Shown here: positions 1 through 7,810 of the stretch, in pieces
Layout: every line of letters begins with the position of its first letter
Position numbering within the stretch: position 1 is the stretch's first letter
Origin: Bacteroidota bacterium
Lineage (GTDB): Bacteria; Bacteroidota; Bacteroidia; Bacteroidales; VadinHA17
Direction of reading: 5' to 3'
NCBI GenBank assembly: GCA_021816545.1
Contig: JAKAXP010000015.1
Coordinates: 1 to 18,315, forward strand
DNA: 18,315 nt
The notes under the pieces: generated by a model
What the model was told of the DNA's origin: nothing
The model's input: only the letters and a program-made list of their open reading frames with translations
Database searches by the model: none
Translations under genes and position numbers: made by a program

Positions 1-1172
1 ATGAACAGCTGACAACCCGTGCCAGGGCCAACATCCTGAGGGAGATGCTCTACGCCGAAAAAAACAACCCCTGGGACAGCCGGGAGATATATGAGGTGCT
101 GGACCTTTGTCTTGCCTGCAAGGGGTGCCGCAGCGAGTGCCCGTCAGGGGTTGATGTCGCCAAGCTGAAGTCGGAGTTCCTTCAGCATTACAATGATGTG
201 CATCCCCCCTCAATGCGTACACGTCTGATTGCTTCCCTGCCGGATATCTACAGCCTCTTTTCATTCATTCCGGGTATCTTTAACTTCTTTGCAGCAAATA
301 AATTCACCTCGCTGATAATCAAAAGGTTGACAGGATTTGCCCCTGAACGGAGCATACCCCTTCTTGCCCCACGGACCCTCCGCAGGTGGCTTGGAAGAAA
401 CCTGGAGAAACTTAACCCGCAGACACCTTCAGGGGAGATATGCCTGTTTGTGGATGAATTCACAAACCATAATGACCTGGGTGCAGGCATCGCCGCTGTT
501 AAACTGCTGACCCGTCTGGGTTACCGCGTCACAGTTACCGCCAATGCCCCCAGTGCAAGGACTTATATCTCCAAAGGATTTCTTCGCAGGGCAAAGAAAC
601 TGATAGTCAAGAACATTGAGACTATTTCACCCATTGTCAGCGAGGCCCGGCCTCTCGTCGGCATCGAGCCATCGGCCATCCTGGGATTCAGGGATGAGTT
701 CCCTGACCTTGCAGGAGACAAGCACAGGCAGGCGGCACTGAGGCTGGCGCAGCACACTTTTACACTGGAGGAATTCATTGCCAGGGAATTCAGTGCCGGC
801 AGGATTAACAGTGAGATGTTCACAGAGGAGCCGGCGGAGTTGCTTGTGCATGTCCACTGCCAGGAGAAGGCAATCACAGGATCGGCTCCGGTTCTTGAGG
901 CCCTGGCTATACCAAAAAACTTCATTGTCAGGGAAATACCATCAGGTTGCTGCGGTATGGCAGGAGCCTTTGGTTATGAAAAAGAGCATTTTGACCTGTC
1001 TCAGAAGGTAGGCGAACTTGTGTTGTTTCCCGAGTTGCGGAAGGCATCTGCCACCACCATAATCGTTGCTCCCGGAACCAGCTGCCGGCATCATGTTAAA
1101 GATGGCACAGGCATGATCGCCCTCCATCCGGCGGAGGTGCTCCTCGCTGCGCTGGGAGCAGGCCGTAGCCAA

Positions 1173-1175
<3 letters not shown>
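1..1175 (+). CDS. FAD-linked oxidase / Fe-S oxidoreductase fusion, C-terminal part (5' truncated by window)
   Basis: The reading frame is open from base 3 with no stop upstream, so the gene starts before the window. The first visible residues, QLTTRARANILRE, are the segment that normally follows the first 4Fe-4S cluster in large FAD-binding oxidase/Fe-S fusions related to glycolate or D-lactate dehydrogenases. A second cluster motif, CLACKGCRSECP, lies at about bases 108-143. The C-terminal half is a cysteine-rich CCG domain: HVHC near base 855, GCCGMAG near 945-965 and PGTSC near 1070-1085. In this family such domains bind Fe-S centres and pass electrons from the flavin to an acceptor. The likely role is a cytoplasmic or membrane-associated 2-hydroxyacid dehydrogenase, but the FAD domain that would define the substrate is outside the window. 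The TAG stop is formed by the first bases of the heptamer repeat. Confidence 0.85.
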
Positions 1176-1289
<114 letters not shown>

Positions 1290-1292
<3 letters not shown>

Positions 1293-2057
1293 GATCAAAT
1301 CAAACGGATCCGCATCACGCCAGACAGGCATGTCATCCCTGTATTTGTCAAGCGCTTCGCGTGAGAGAATGGCAGAAACAATCCCCTCTGCACCAGGCTC
1401 CGCCGATGCCAGTAGTTCCCCTTTAGGACCTATTATGGCAGAATCACCAGTATATGAAGTACCGTTGGGACTGGTTCCCACACGGTTCACCCCTATCACA
1501 TAGCACTGATTCTCCATGGCCCTGGCAACCAGCAGCGCCTTCCATACATTGCTTCGGACAGACGGCCAGTTGGCTGAATATATTATTACGTCTGTGTCAC
1601 CACGGTTCCTTGACCAGACCGGAAAGCGCAGATCGTAACAAACCTGAAGGTTAAAGCTGAAGTCGATGTAAGGTACCACAACCCGCTTATTGCCACGACT
1701 GTAAACCGTATGCTCACCGCTCATCGAATGCAGGTGCCGCTTATCATAATATGACACATTCCCTTCCGGTGTAACGAAAATCATACGGTTGAAAAACCTC
1801 CCTCCCTCGCCAATAACAACTGAACCACACAGTGCATAGCCTCCCTGAGCGGACTTTTGTTTCATCCAGTTCACCGTATTGCCGTCCATTCCCTCGGCAA
1901 CAGGTGCAGGGTTCATTGTGAAACCGGTTGTGAACATCTCCGGCAGCACCACAATCCCTCCTCCGGGAGAGGCTGCATCCAGCATGGAGGATATATTTGC
2001 GAGGCTGGCAACCCTGTCCTCCCAGGTCAGGTTACACTGTACCAAAGTTGCTTTCAT
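1290..2057 (-). CDS. Nitrilase-superfamily carbon-nitrogen hydrolase, omega-amidase type (YafV/Nit2-like)
   Basis: A 255-residue, probably cytoplasmic enzyme spanning the full carbon-nitrogen hydrolase domain. The catalytic triad is visible: Glu40 in LPEMF, Lys106 in YYDKRHL and Cys140 in VCYDLRFP. The pattern EMF-TGF plus CYDLRFPVW is characteristic of the YafV/Nit2 branch, which hydrolyses 2-oxoglutaramate or 2-oxosuccinamate to the 2-oxoacid and ammonia and so clears transamination by-products. That substrate is a family-based inference. The ATG at 2055-2057 begins MKATLVQCNL, the usual start of the domain. The gene converges with the FAD/Fe-S gene, and its TAG lies in the heptamer repeat. 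A terminator separates it from the minus-strand gene upstream, so it is probably its own transcription unit. Confidence 0.9.
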
Positions 2058-2068
2058 TACATGATATT

Positions 2069-2095
2069 TGACCTTAAAGATATGAATGACCTTAA
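2069..2095. promoter_or_regulatory. Direct repeat TGACCTTAA x2 upstream of the amidase gene
   Basis: TGACCTTAA occurs at 2069-2077 and again at 2087-2095, an 18-base period or just under two helical turns. It lies 12-38 bases upstream of the minus-strand amidase start. The position suits an operator or promoter-overlapping element, but this could also be a chance short repeat. No perfect TAnnTTTG box accompanies it. Confidence 0.25.
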
Positions 2096-2147
2096 TATAA
2101 CAGGCATAGGGCGACAGTGTTTATACCGGCAAAGCCGGGAAATGGAT

Positions 2148-2178
2148 AAAAAAAAAGGCTGTCCCGTAGTAACAGCCT
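2148..2178 (-). terminator. Intrinsic terminator of the 386-residue protein gene
   Basis: On the minus strand, AGGCTGT, a 9-base loop and ACAGCCT form a 7-bp stem (2172-2178 with 2156-2162), followed directly by a nine-T run (2156-2148). It begins 24 bases past the stop at 2203 and separates this gene from the amidase gene downstream on the same strand. Confidence 0.85.
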
Positions 2179-2202
2179 CATTTGCAAATTAATGCCATAT
2201 CT

Positions 2203-3363
2203 TTATTTTCCGCCTCCGCCTGCCTGATATTCACTGAAAATGGATGTAATCAGCGGTTTGTAATAGAGCCAGAAGAACCTCCTTGGGTCATCCTGGTTAT
2301 CAGAGTACAGGAGAGCTTTGGCACTTTTCTGAATATTCTTTATCCTGGCTGTCCAGAAAGGAATGTCATTGTTGGCGAAATCACCAGAGAAATAATAAGT
2401 CCTCTGTGCGAGCGGCTCCTGTATCACTGCAGGGAAGACCGCCTTAAGATCATTTGCGGCCAGCAATGTATCACCTGCCGAGGTTGTATTGAGCACGAAT
2501 TCGGAGATAACGTTGTTCTGACCCGGATCAATTATGTCAAAACTGTTTGTAAACGTCACTTTTTCAGGCAGCCCGAATCTTTCTGCTTCCGTGGCTCCTG
2601 TAATTATGGCCGGCAGGGATGATTCCAGGTGCATACCTTCCTCGAGGACAATGATTCCGTTTTCCTTAAGTAGGACAACACCGGCCCTGGTGAAAGTCCA
2701 CGGTTCACGATACTGTTTCCGGTACATGGCCGGCATCCATGACGGAACGCCATGCTGGGAGGTGGTATCGAGCGATTTGTAATACTGCCCCATCCACCCC
2801 TTTGAAGCAATTCCCAGGAGCTCTTCGGTCTTAAATCTTTCAAGGCCGGCTGTGGGATAGTCAAAGGTATTGTATTCAAGAAGAACAAGTTTGTCACGCT
2901 TCTTCATCTCCACCATTAGGAGATAGTCGTTGTTGTTCAGTCCGCCGTAGAGTTTGCGCGATCTGCGTGTTTTCTTTATCCCCTGGTACCAGTCGTTGAA
3001 GAATACACCGTATGTATCGGTGTAATACATTGCATCATTGTTCTCAGCCAGGTCAATCAGTTCGGTCAGGCGGAAATCCTTCTTCCTGAACTGTTTTTCC
3101 CTAACAGGTCGCAGCGGCTCAAAGCCGTAATAGTCTTTTTTTGCTGAATAGCTTCCATCCTTTTCTCCCCTAACATATCTTCCGTTGGTCAGGATATAGG
3201 TAAACGAACGGTGTCCTAACCTGTCAAGTGTCGGTACGGTTTTGTCAAGAATAACAACATCAACAGGCTTCTTTTCCTGGAAAGCCCATCTGATGAAGCT
3301 CACAGCCGGTATTAACAGCAGTACTGCCAGAACTAACAAGGTGATCAGTAGAGGTTTCTTCAT
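2203..3363 (-). CDS. Uncharacterised membrane-anchored protein, 386 residues
   Basis: I do not recognise a named family. The N-terminus (MKKPLL, then a hydrophobic stretch to about residue 22, then RWAFQEKKP) looks like a single-pass anchor or uncleaved signal, which would place the rest outside the inner membrane. The soluble part starts with a hydrophobic strand (VDVVILDKTVP, about residues 34-44), then HRSFTYIL. It is rich in aromatic residues and has motifs such as DTYGVFFNDWY, LLEYNTFDYPTA, YYFSGDFANND and FFWLYYKPL. The opening strand-turn-helix resembles the start of a glutamine-amidotransferase-like or DUF4350-like fold, but no catalytic Cys-His pair is obvious, so this is a weak inference. 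No Lys/Arg-rich or repeat tail is present; the protein ends in GGGGK. It stands alone, with its own terminator, divergent from rarA. Confidence 0.8.
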   Translation of the reverse strand: MKKPLLITLLVLAVLLLIPAVSFIRWAFQEKKPVDVVILDKTVPTLDRLGHRSFTYILTNGRYVRGEKDGSYSAKKDYYGFEPLRPVREKQFRKKDFRLTELIDLAENNDAMYYTDTYGVFFNDWYQGIKKTRRSRKLYGGLNNNDYLLMVEMKKRDKLVLLEYNTFDYPTAGLERFKTEELLGIASKGWMGQYYKSLDTTSQHGVPSWMPAMYRKQYREPWTFTRAGVVLLKENGIIVLEEGMHLESSLPAIITGATEAERFGLPEKVTFTNSFDIIDPGQNNVISEFVLNTTSAGDTLLAANDLKAVFPAVIQEPLAQRTYYFSGDFANNDIPFWTARIKNIQKSAKALLYSDNQDDPRRFFWLYYKPLITSIFSEYQAGGGGK

Positions 3364-3557
3364 AATTACCGGATTTTGATAATATCCTGTTACTAAACGA
3401 ATTCTTGATACAAACAGTATGCGTGAAGCAAAAATTTAATTGTTAAAAGTATTAATTTATTTCCTGACGGGAAAATTTTTTTCGCGAATGAGCCAAATTA
3501 TGTGATGATGCATGCGATTTAAGTGATAATTTGCATTCCGAACAGCATAAATGCCAT

Positions 3558-4859
3558 ATGTTTTCAAATCAGCCACTTGCAGACAGGTTAAGACCACGCT
3601 CACTGGATGAGTTTGCCGGGCAGGATCACCTGGTTGGCGGTGACGGGGTGCTCAGGAAGGTGATCGAGTCCGGGAACGTACCCTCTTTCATACTCTGGGG
3701 TCCTCCGGGTGTCGGGAAAACCACCCTGGCAAGAATAGTCGCCTCAAAACTGGAACGCTCCTTCTTCCAGTTGAGTGCAGTCCACAGTGGTGTGAAGGAG
3801 GTCCGCGAAACAATCGAAAAGGCAAGAAGCCAGCAGTTTTTCGGCAAGCCTAACCCAATCCTCTTCATTGATGAGATCCACAGGTTCAACAAATCACAGC
3901 AGGACTCGTTGCTCGGGGCAGTTGAACAGGGAATACTGACGCTGATAGGTGCAACGACGGAAAATCCTTCCTTCGAGGTGATTTCACCCCTCCTTTCAAG
4001 GTGCCAGGTATATGTGCTGAAACCTCTTGACGATGAGTTGCTTAAGAAACTGGTTGACAGGGCGCTGGCAACTGACTACTATCTCTCGCAATATAAAATC
4101 AGGGTAGATGAATACGAGGCACTTACCCGTATCAGCGGAGGAGATGCCCGGAAGCTTTACAACGCCCTGGAACTGACTGTCTCGCTGGAGGCTGAGAAAG
4201 GAAGTGAAGAGATTGTCATCACCGATGACATGGTCCTGAGCCATGTTCAGCAGAACCTGGCTATGTATGACAAAAACGGGGAACAGCATTATGATATAAT
4301 CTCCGCCTTCATAAAGTCATTGCGCGGTTCAGATCCGAACGCTGCAGTATACTGGCTTGCCAGGATGGTTGAGGGGGGTGAGGATGTGAAGTTCATTGCC
4401 CGCCGGATGGTTATCCTGGCTGCAGAGGATATTGGTCTTGCAAATCCCAATGCCCTGCTCCTGGCACAGGCATGTTTCAATGCCGTGAATCTTGTTGGCT
4501 GGCCCGAGTCAAGGATTATCCTTTCGGAGACTGCCCTTTACCTTGCCACCTCTCCCAAGAGCAATGCCGCCTACATGGCCATTGAGAATGCAATAGCAGC
4601 GGTACACCGGCACGGAGACCTACCGGTGCCGCTACATCTCCGGAACGCCCCCACCAGGCTGATGAAGGACCTTGGCTATCATGATGGTTACAGGTATGCC
4701 CATGATTTCGAAGGCAACTTCGTTGAGGATAACTACCTCCCCGGGGAGATCTCAGGCACTGTCTTCTACGACCCGGGAAACAACTCCCGCGAAAGTGAAA
4801 TACGGAAGCAACTCCTTGACCGGTGGAAGAAAATTTATAAATACCCCGCTGGCAAGTAA
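3558..4859 (+). CDS. rarA: Replication-associated recombination protein A, AAA+ ATPase (RarA/MgsA)
   Basis: A 433-residue cytoplasmic AAA+ ATPase of the RarA/MgsA/WRNIP1 family, which acts at stalled replication forks and gaps together with SSB and RecA. With the chosen ATG the order is: PLADRLRPRSLDEFAGQ (6-22), Walker A GPPGVGKTT (48-56), Walker B LFIDEIHRF (102-110), sensor 1 GATTENPSF (131-139), arginine-finger region SRCQ (147-150) and sensor 2 GGDARKL (194-200). These are followed by the C-terminal tetramerisation domain, containing VYWLARMVEGGED and YLATSPKSNAAY. An in-frame TTG at 3531 would add nine residues (MHSEQHKCH). I prefer ATG 3558 because RarA proteins normally begin a few residues before PLA-RLRP. 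No strong Shine-Dalgarno site is seen. The gene is divergent from the uncharacterised membrane protein. Confidence 0.95.
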   Translation: MFSNQPLADRLRPRSLDEFAGQDHLVGGDGVLRKVIESGNVPSFILWGPPGVGKTTLARIVASKLERSFFQLSAVHSGVKEVRETIEKARSQQFFGKPNPILFIDEIHRFNKSQQDSLLGAVEQGILTLIGATTENPSFEVISPLLSRCQVYVLKPLDDELLKKLVDRALATDYYLSQYKIRVDEYEALTRISGGDARKLYNALELTVSLEAEKGSEEIVITDDMVLSHVQQNLAMYDKNGEQHYDIISAFIKSLRGSDPNAAVYWLARMVEGGEDVKFIARRMVILAAEDIGLANPNALLLAQACFNAVNLVGWPESRIILSETALYLATSPKSNAAYMAIENAIAAVHRHGDLPVPLHLRNAPTRLMKDLGYHDGYRYAHDFEGNFVEDNYLPGEISGTVFYDPGNNSRESEIRKQLLDRWKKIYKYPAGK

Positions 4860-4925
4860 TTGAATTTATTGGTAATTTAGCTTCGAAATGTCTCGTTCTG
4901 ATTAAACATTCACTTTACTCAGAAC

Positions 4926-4933
4926 TTTATTTG
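4926..4933 (+). promoter_or_regulatory. Possible -7 box for the LolA-like gene
   Basis: TTTATTTG differs from the Bacteroidota -7 consensus TAnnTTTG at one position. It lies 31 bases before the ATG at 4965 in an AT-rich stretch. No clear -33 element is seen, so this is tentative. Confidence 0.3.
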
Positions 4934-4964
4934 AGTTATCTAAATATTAAACAAACAAAATGTT

Positions 4965-5666
4965 ATGAAAAAGTCAATGGCTCTTCTTGCGGTAATTTTA
5001 CTGGCATCAGTCTGCAGTGCCCAATCGCTTGATGAGATTGCAAACAAGTACTATGCAGCAACCGGTATTGATAAACTGGAAAAGGCCCAAACTATCATGA
5101 TGCATGGTACTGCCAGCCAGATGGGTATGGAGATTCCGATTACCATCATGGTCAAAAAACCGGATATGGTCAAGGTGGTTCAGGAGTTCAACGGCATGGA
5201 GATTATCATTGCGTATGACGGACAGAAGGGTGTCATGGTGAACCCTCTGACAGGCTCCAGCGATCCGGTCGAGATACCTGCCGAACAGCTAAGCGGGGTA
5301 AAGGAATACAACGTATTCAAGGACTCCTTCATGGAGGCATACAAGGCCGGCCGGGTTAAGCTTGAAGGTGAGGAAGCCGTTGAGGGCAAGCCTGCTTACA
5401 AGCTCTCGGTAACCGGTGAATCAGGGAATACAACTACCAGTTTCATCGATAAGGAGAGCTATCTTGTTGTCAAGACAGCCCAGACTGTCAGCCAGATGGG
5501 ACAGGAGATGATGGTGGAATCATATGTAAGGGAATACAAGGAGATCAACGGTGTCAAATTCGGGACAACCGTTGCACAGTTCGTCAATGGCTCGGAGATG
5601 GGAGGCATCACCTTCGATAAGATTGAGTTTGACACACCGATGGAAGATTCTGTATTCAAACTGTAA
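4965..5666 (+). CDS. Secreted outer-membrane lipoprotein-sorting (LolA)-like protein
   Basis: A 233-residue protein with a clear Sec signal peptide: MKKSMALLAVILLASVCSA, with cleavage likely before QSLDEI. The Cys is not followed by a lipobox-compatible residue set, so a soluble periplasmic product is more likely than a lipoprotein. The mature part has the LolA/LolB-like pattern: an N-terminal helix with KYYAATGIDKLEKAQ, then alternating beta strands (VKKPDMVKVVQEF, IIIAYDGQKGVMVNP, YKLSVTGESGNTTTSFIDKESYLVV, YKEINGVKFGTTV). Proteins of this kind form a half-barrel that holds a hydrophobic ligand, and in Bacteroidota many copies are outside the classical Lol route. The actual cargo is unknown. 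The gene is 105 bases after rarA, probably with its own promoter, and is followed by REP-like palindromes. Confidence 0.8.
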   Translation: MKKSMALLAVILLASVCSAQSLDEIANKYYAATGIDKLEKAQTIMMHGTASQMGMEIPITIMVKKPDMVKVVQEFNGMEIIIAYDGQKGVMVNPLTGSSDPVEIPAEQLSGVKEYNVFKDSFMEAYKAGRVKLEGEEAVEGKPAYKLSVTGESGNTTTSFIDKESYLVVKTAQTVSQMGQEMMVESYVREYKEINGVKFGTTVAQFVNGSEMGGITFDKIEFDTPMEDSVFKL

Positions 5667-5689
5667 TTTCTGTATGGGTTCAGTAACGA

Positions 5690-5704
5690 CAGGTCTCAGA
5701 CCTG
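5690..5704. repeat. REP-like palindrome, copy 1
   Basis: CAGGTCT, C, AGACCTG: a 7-bp perfect stem around one base, starting 23 bases after the stop of the LolA-like gene. It shares the core GGTCTCAGACC with copy 2 read on the other strand. It may terminate or protect the upstream transcript, but no T-run follows. Confidence 0.65.
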
Positions 5705-5749
5705 CCGCTTCGCAAACCTGAATGAAATACATTGTATGTCAGCACGTTG

Positions 5750-5770
5750 CGCCGGGTCTGAGACCCGGCG
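5750..5770. repeat. REP-like palindrome, copy 2 (inverted)
   Basis: CGCCGGGTCT, G, AGACCCGGCG: a 10-bp perfect stem around one central base. The central base is G on the plus strand, where copy 1 has C, so the two copies are in opposite orientation, separated by 45 bases. This is the paired layout of REP/BIME-type elements. Confidence 0.7.
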
Positions 5771-5800
5771 ATACCGGAACCAGGAAATATTCTATGTATC

Positions 5801-5830
5801 AAAAAGATGCCGCCCGTTGAGAGCGGCATC
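5801..5830 (-). terminator. Intrinsic terminator of rnpB
   Basis: On the minus strand, GATGCCGC (5830-5823) pairs with GCGGCATC (5813-5806) across a 9-base loop, followed by a five-T run (5805-5801). It starts 12 bases past the 3' end of the RNase P RNA stem P1. Confidence 0.85.
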
Positions 5831-5842
5831 TTCTGTTTCAAA

Positions 5843-6213
5843 GGCAGGCCTGTAAGCCGGGTTCTGTGGCGGTGCGGTTCCTGCGAGAGGATCTGGCACC
5901 CTGCCCGTCATTTATCTTGCCGCGCCATTGCTGACGCTGTCATACGACCTACCCCCCGGCTCGGGCGAGCAGCCCTCGGACGCCGGTATACATGGTCTTT
6001 CAACCCATCAGGTGTACGGCTCCCGATGTCACCACCGGGACCGGTGAGCTCTTACCTCACCTTTTCACCATTATCCCGACAAGTCGGGACTGTTCTTTTC
6101 TGTTACACTGCTATACCCTTACGGATATCTTCCCGTTAGGAAGGATGGCGCTCTGCGTTGCCCGGACTTTCCTTCCCGACATGAATGTCGGAACGACGGA
6201 CCGGCCTGCCGGC
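5843..6213 (-). ncRNA. rnpB: RNase P RNA, bacterial type A
   Basis: This is the catalytic RNA of RNase P, which removes 5' leaders from tRNA precursors. About 370 bases on the minus strand carry the conserved landmarks in order: the 5' strand of P1, GGCAGGCC (6210-6203); a hairpin CCGACA-TTCA-TGTCGG in the P3 position; GGAAAGTCCGGGC (6172-6160); a CCCGAC-GTCGGG hairpin (6075-6088) fitting P12; GCAAGATAAATGACGGGCAG (near 5920-5901); and near the 3' end ACAGAACCCGGCTTACAGG. The 3' strand GGCCTGCC (5850-5843) pairs with the 5' strand to close P1. A perfect -7 promoter box lies just upstream and a strong terminator just downstream. The exact ends are estimated from P1 and the promoter position and may be off by a few bases. 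Confidence 0.96.
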
Positions 6214-6214
6214 A

Positions 6215-6222
6215 CAAAGATA
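6215..6222 (-). promoter_or_regulatory. rnpB promoter -7 box TATCTTTG
   Basis: A perfect match to the Bacteroidota TAnnTTTG -7 element on the minus strand. It places the predicted transcription start near 6210, the first base of RNase P helix P1. A convincing -33 TTG is not seen at the usual distance. Confidence 0.7.
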
Positions 6223-6370
6223 CCTCTTTTGTGCTGATTTTTCACCGGATAATACTGAATCTCCGGCTTCACGGGGAGCTGCCTGGCGAAACCCGGTATC
6301 TCACTAACAGTCAACGCCTGGCAGGCGGCATGCTCTGTTCTCCGGTTCACATTTAAGTGATAAATATCAT

Positions 6371-6378
6371 TATCTTTG
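6371..6378 (+). promoter_or_regulatory. nuo operon promoter -7 box TATCTTTG
   Basis: A perfect TAnnTTTG match and the same octamer as at rnpB, on the opposite strand. Transcription starting about seven bases downstream would give a leader of roughly 55 bases before the nuoA ATG at 6442. The -33 region is weak. A second, poorer box (TACCTTTA) lies about 30 bases downstream. Bases 6223-6370 between the two promoters hold no gene I can support. Confidence 0.65.
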
Positions 6379-6441
6379 CCGTGAAACTGTCGGTTGGATA
6401 CCTTTACGGCCGTTTTTTAACAAATACAACTAATCACAGAC

Positions 6442-6792
6442 ATGGATAATCAGGCCCTGGTTCTTTTGTTTCTTACAGGGGCCATTTTTGTCGGACTGGT
6501 TCTGATATTTTCCGGCATTGTGGCTCCCAGGTCATTTGCACCTCAGAAGTTTGATCCTTATGAATGCGGTATACCCACCAAGGGTACTACCTGGCTGCAG
6601 TTCAATGTCGGCTATTACCTCTTTGCAATCCTCTTCCTTGTTTTCGACGTGGAAATAGTATTCCTGTTTCCGTGGGCAACAGTGATGAAGGAGCTTGGTA
6701 TGGTTGCGTTCATTGAGATCGTGGTCTTCATACTCGTACTCGGGCTCGGGCTTGCCTATGCCTGGAAAAAACATGCACTCACATGGGAATGA
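6442..6792 (+). CDS. nuoA: NADH-quinone oxidoreductase subunit A
   Basis: A 116-residue integral membrane subunit of complex I with three predicted transmembrane helices (about residues 5-27, 58-79 and 88-110). The TM1-TM2 loop carries the conserved motif FDPYECGIP (38-46). It contains the Cys that in homologues becomes exposed during the active/deactive change and lies by the quinone cavity. Asp69 and Glu71 in FLVFDVEIVF are the conserved acidic residues of TM2. It is the first gene of the operon, and its TGA overlaps the nuoB start by ten bases. Confidence 0.96.
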   Translation: MDNQALVLLFLTGAIFVGLVLIFSGIVAPRSFAPQKFDPYECGIPTKGTTWLQFNVGYYLFAILFLVFDVEIVFLFPWATVMKELGMVAFIEIVVFILVLGLGLAYAWKKHALTWE

Positions 6793-7346
6793 AAGGTATT
6801 AAGCAGGAAGAGTTCAGGGACAACGAAACCCTGAAGCAGTTGCAGGATTCCGGAGTAAATGTATTTCTCTCAACGATAGACGATCTGATCAACTGGGGAC
6901 GGAGCAACTCGCTGTGGCCCCTGACATTTGCCACCAGTTGCTGCGGCATCGAGATGATGGCCACCGGAGCACCCAGGCATGATTTCGCACGCTTCGGGAT
7001 GGAAGTATACCGTGCCAGCCCCAGGCAGGCTGACGTCATTGTCATCGCCGGAACAATAACAAATAAGATGGCCCCGGTACTCAAACTTCTTTATGACCAG
7101 ATGTCGGAGCCTAAGTATGTGATAGCCATGGGCGCCTGCGCAATATCCGGCGGCCCGTTCTACCTCAACTCCTACCATGTAGTAAAGGGTGTGGAGCATA
7201 TCATACCGGTTGATGTATATATTCCCGGATGCCCTCCCCGTCCCGAGGCCCTGCTCTACGGAATGATGCAACTGCAGCGGAAGATAGGCACCGAGACCAT
7301 CAAATCACGTAAAAAGAGGAGCAATTCACACAATACCCAGCAATAA
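6783..7346 (+). CDS. nuoB: NADH-quinone oxidoreductase subunit B (cluster N2 protein)
   Basis: A 187-residue peripheral subunit holding cluster N2, the last Fe-S centre before quinone. The four ligands are in place: adjacent Cys53-Cys54 in TSCCGIEM, Cys119 in MGACAISGG and Cys150 in PGCPPRPE. The basic C-terminal tail (KSRKKRSNSH) is dispensable in the family. ATG 6783 overlaps nuoA by ten bases. An alternative ATG at 6789, in the classical ATGA overlap with the nuoA stop, would shorten it by two residues. Translational coupling with nuoA is likely. Confidence 0.96.
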   Translation: MGMKGIKQEEFRDNETLKQLQDSGVNVFLSTIDDLINWGRSNSLWPLTFATSCCGIEMMATGAPRHDFARFGMEVYRASPRQADVIVIAGTITNKMAPVLKLLYDQMSEPKYVIAMGACAISGGPFYLNSYHVVKGVEHIIPVDVYIPGCPPRPEALLYGMMQLQRKIGTETIKSRKKRSNSHNTQQ

Positions 7347-7351
7347 TCAGG

Positions 7352-7807
7352 ATGGAAAATTCACAGCTTGCCGCACTTGCAGCCACAATTGCCCCGGATT
7401 CACAGGTTGTACAGGGGAAACAGTTTGTTGAGATAAGTCTCAGCCCCGCTGATCTTTACTCTGTGGCGGAAAAACTAAAGAACAACAGCGAAACCGCCTT
7501 TGATATGCTGATATCGATAACCGGCATGGACTATGGCACAGACCTGGGCACTGTATACCATCTCAGGTCAACGGTCAACAACAATATGATCGTGCTGAAG
7601 ACCAGGGTTTCAGACCGTGAGAATCCTGAAATCGATTCACTCTGTGCACTCTGGCCTGCCGCGGAATTCCATGAAAGGGAGGCTTACGACCTGCTCGGTA
7701 TCAGGTTCAGGAATCACCCTGATCTCAGGAGACTGTTCCTTGACAGCACATGGGGTTACCCTCTGAGAAAGGATTACAAAGACGACGTAAATATTCTTGC
7801 CAAGTAA
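7352..7807 (+). CDS. nuoC: NADH-quinone oxidoreductase subunit C (30 kDa)
   Basis: A 151-residue peripheral-arm subunit that packs against NuoD. The family signature is FHEREAYDLLGIRFRNHPDL (106-125). It is followed by RRLFLDSTWGYPLRKDY. It begins five bases after the nuoB stop. It is a free-standing protein ending in NILAK, with a stop and a new ATG before nuoD, and is not fused to NuoD as in many related bacteria. It is shorter than E. coli-type NuoC domains, mostly at the N-terminus. Confidence 0.93.
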   Translation: MENSQLAALAATIAPDSQVVQGKQFVEISLSPADLYSVAEKLKNNSETAFDMLISITGMDYGTDLGTVYHLRSTVNNNMIVLKTRVSDRENPEIDSLCALWPAAEFHEREAYDLLGIRFRNHPDLRRLFLDSTWGYPLRKDYKDDVNILAK

Positions 7808-7810
7808 ATT

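Noticed and set aside
2126..2138. Second small hairpin CCGGC-AAA-GCCGG as a terminator
   Set aside because: It is a five-base stem with a three-base loop and no T-run on either strand, next to a much better terminator.
1857..2622. Plus-strand open frames over the amidase start, the terminator and the 3' end of the membrane protein gene
   Set aside because: They run through a terminator hairpin and antisense to two better-supported genes.
3531..3557. TTG start extending RarA by nine residues
   Set aside because: The extension (MHSEQHKCH) is not family-like, while ATG 3558 gives the usual RarA N-terminus.
4860..4925. A terminator for rarA
   Set aside because: I see only a weak five-base inverted repeat near 4917-4938 and no stem followed by a T-run.
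5807..6350. Open frames on both strands across the RNase P region
   Set aside because: They overlap the structured RNase P RNA landmarks, its terminator and its promoter; the RNA explains the sequence fully.
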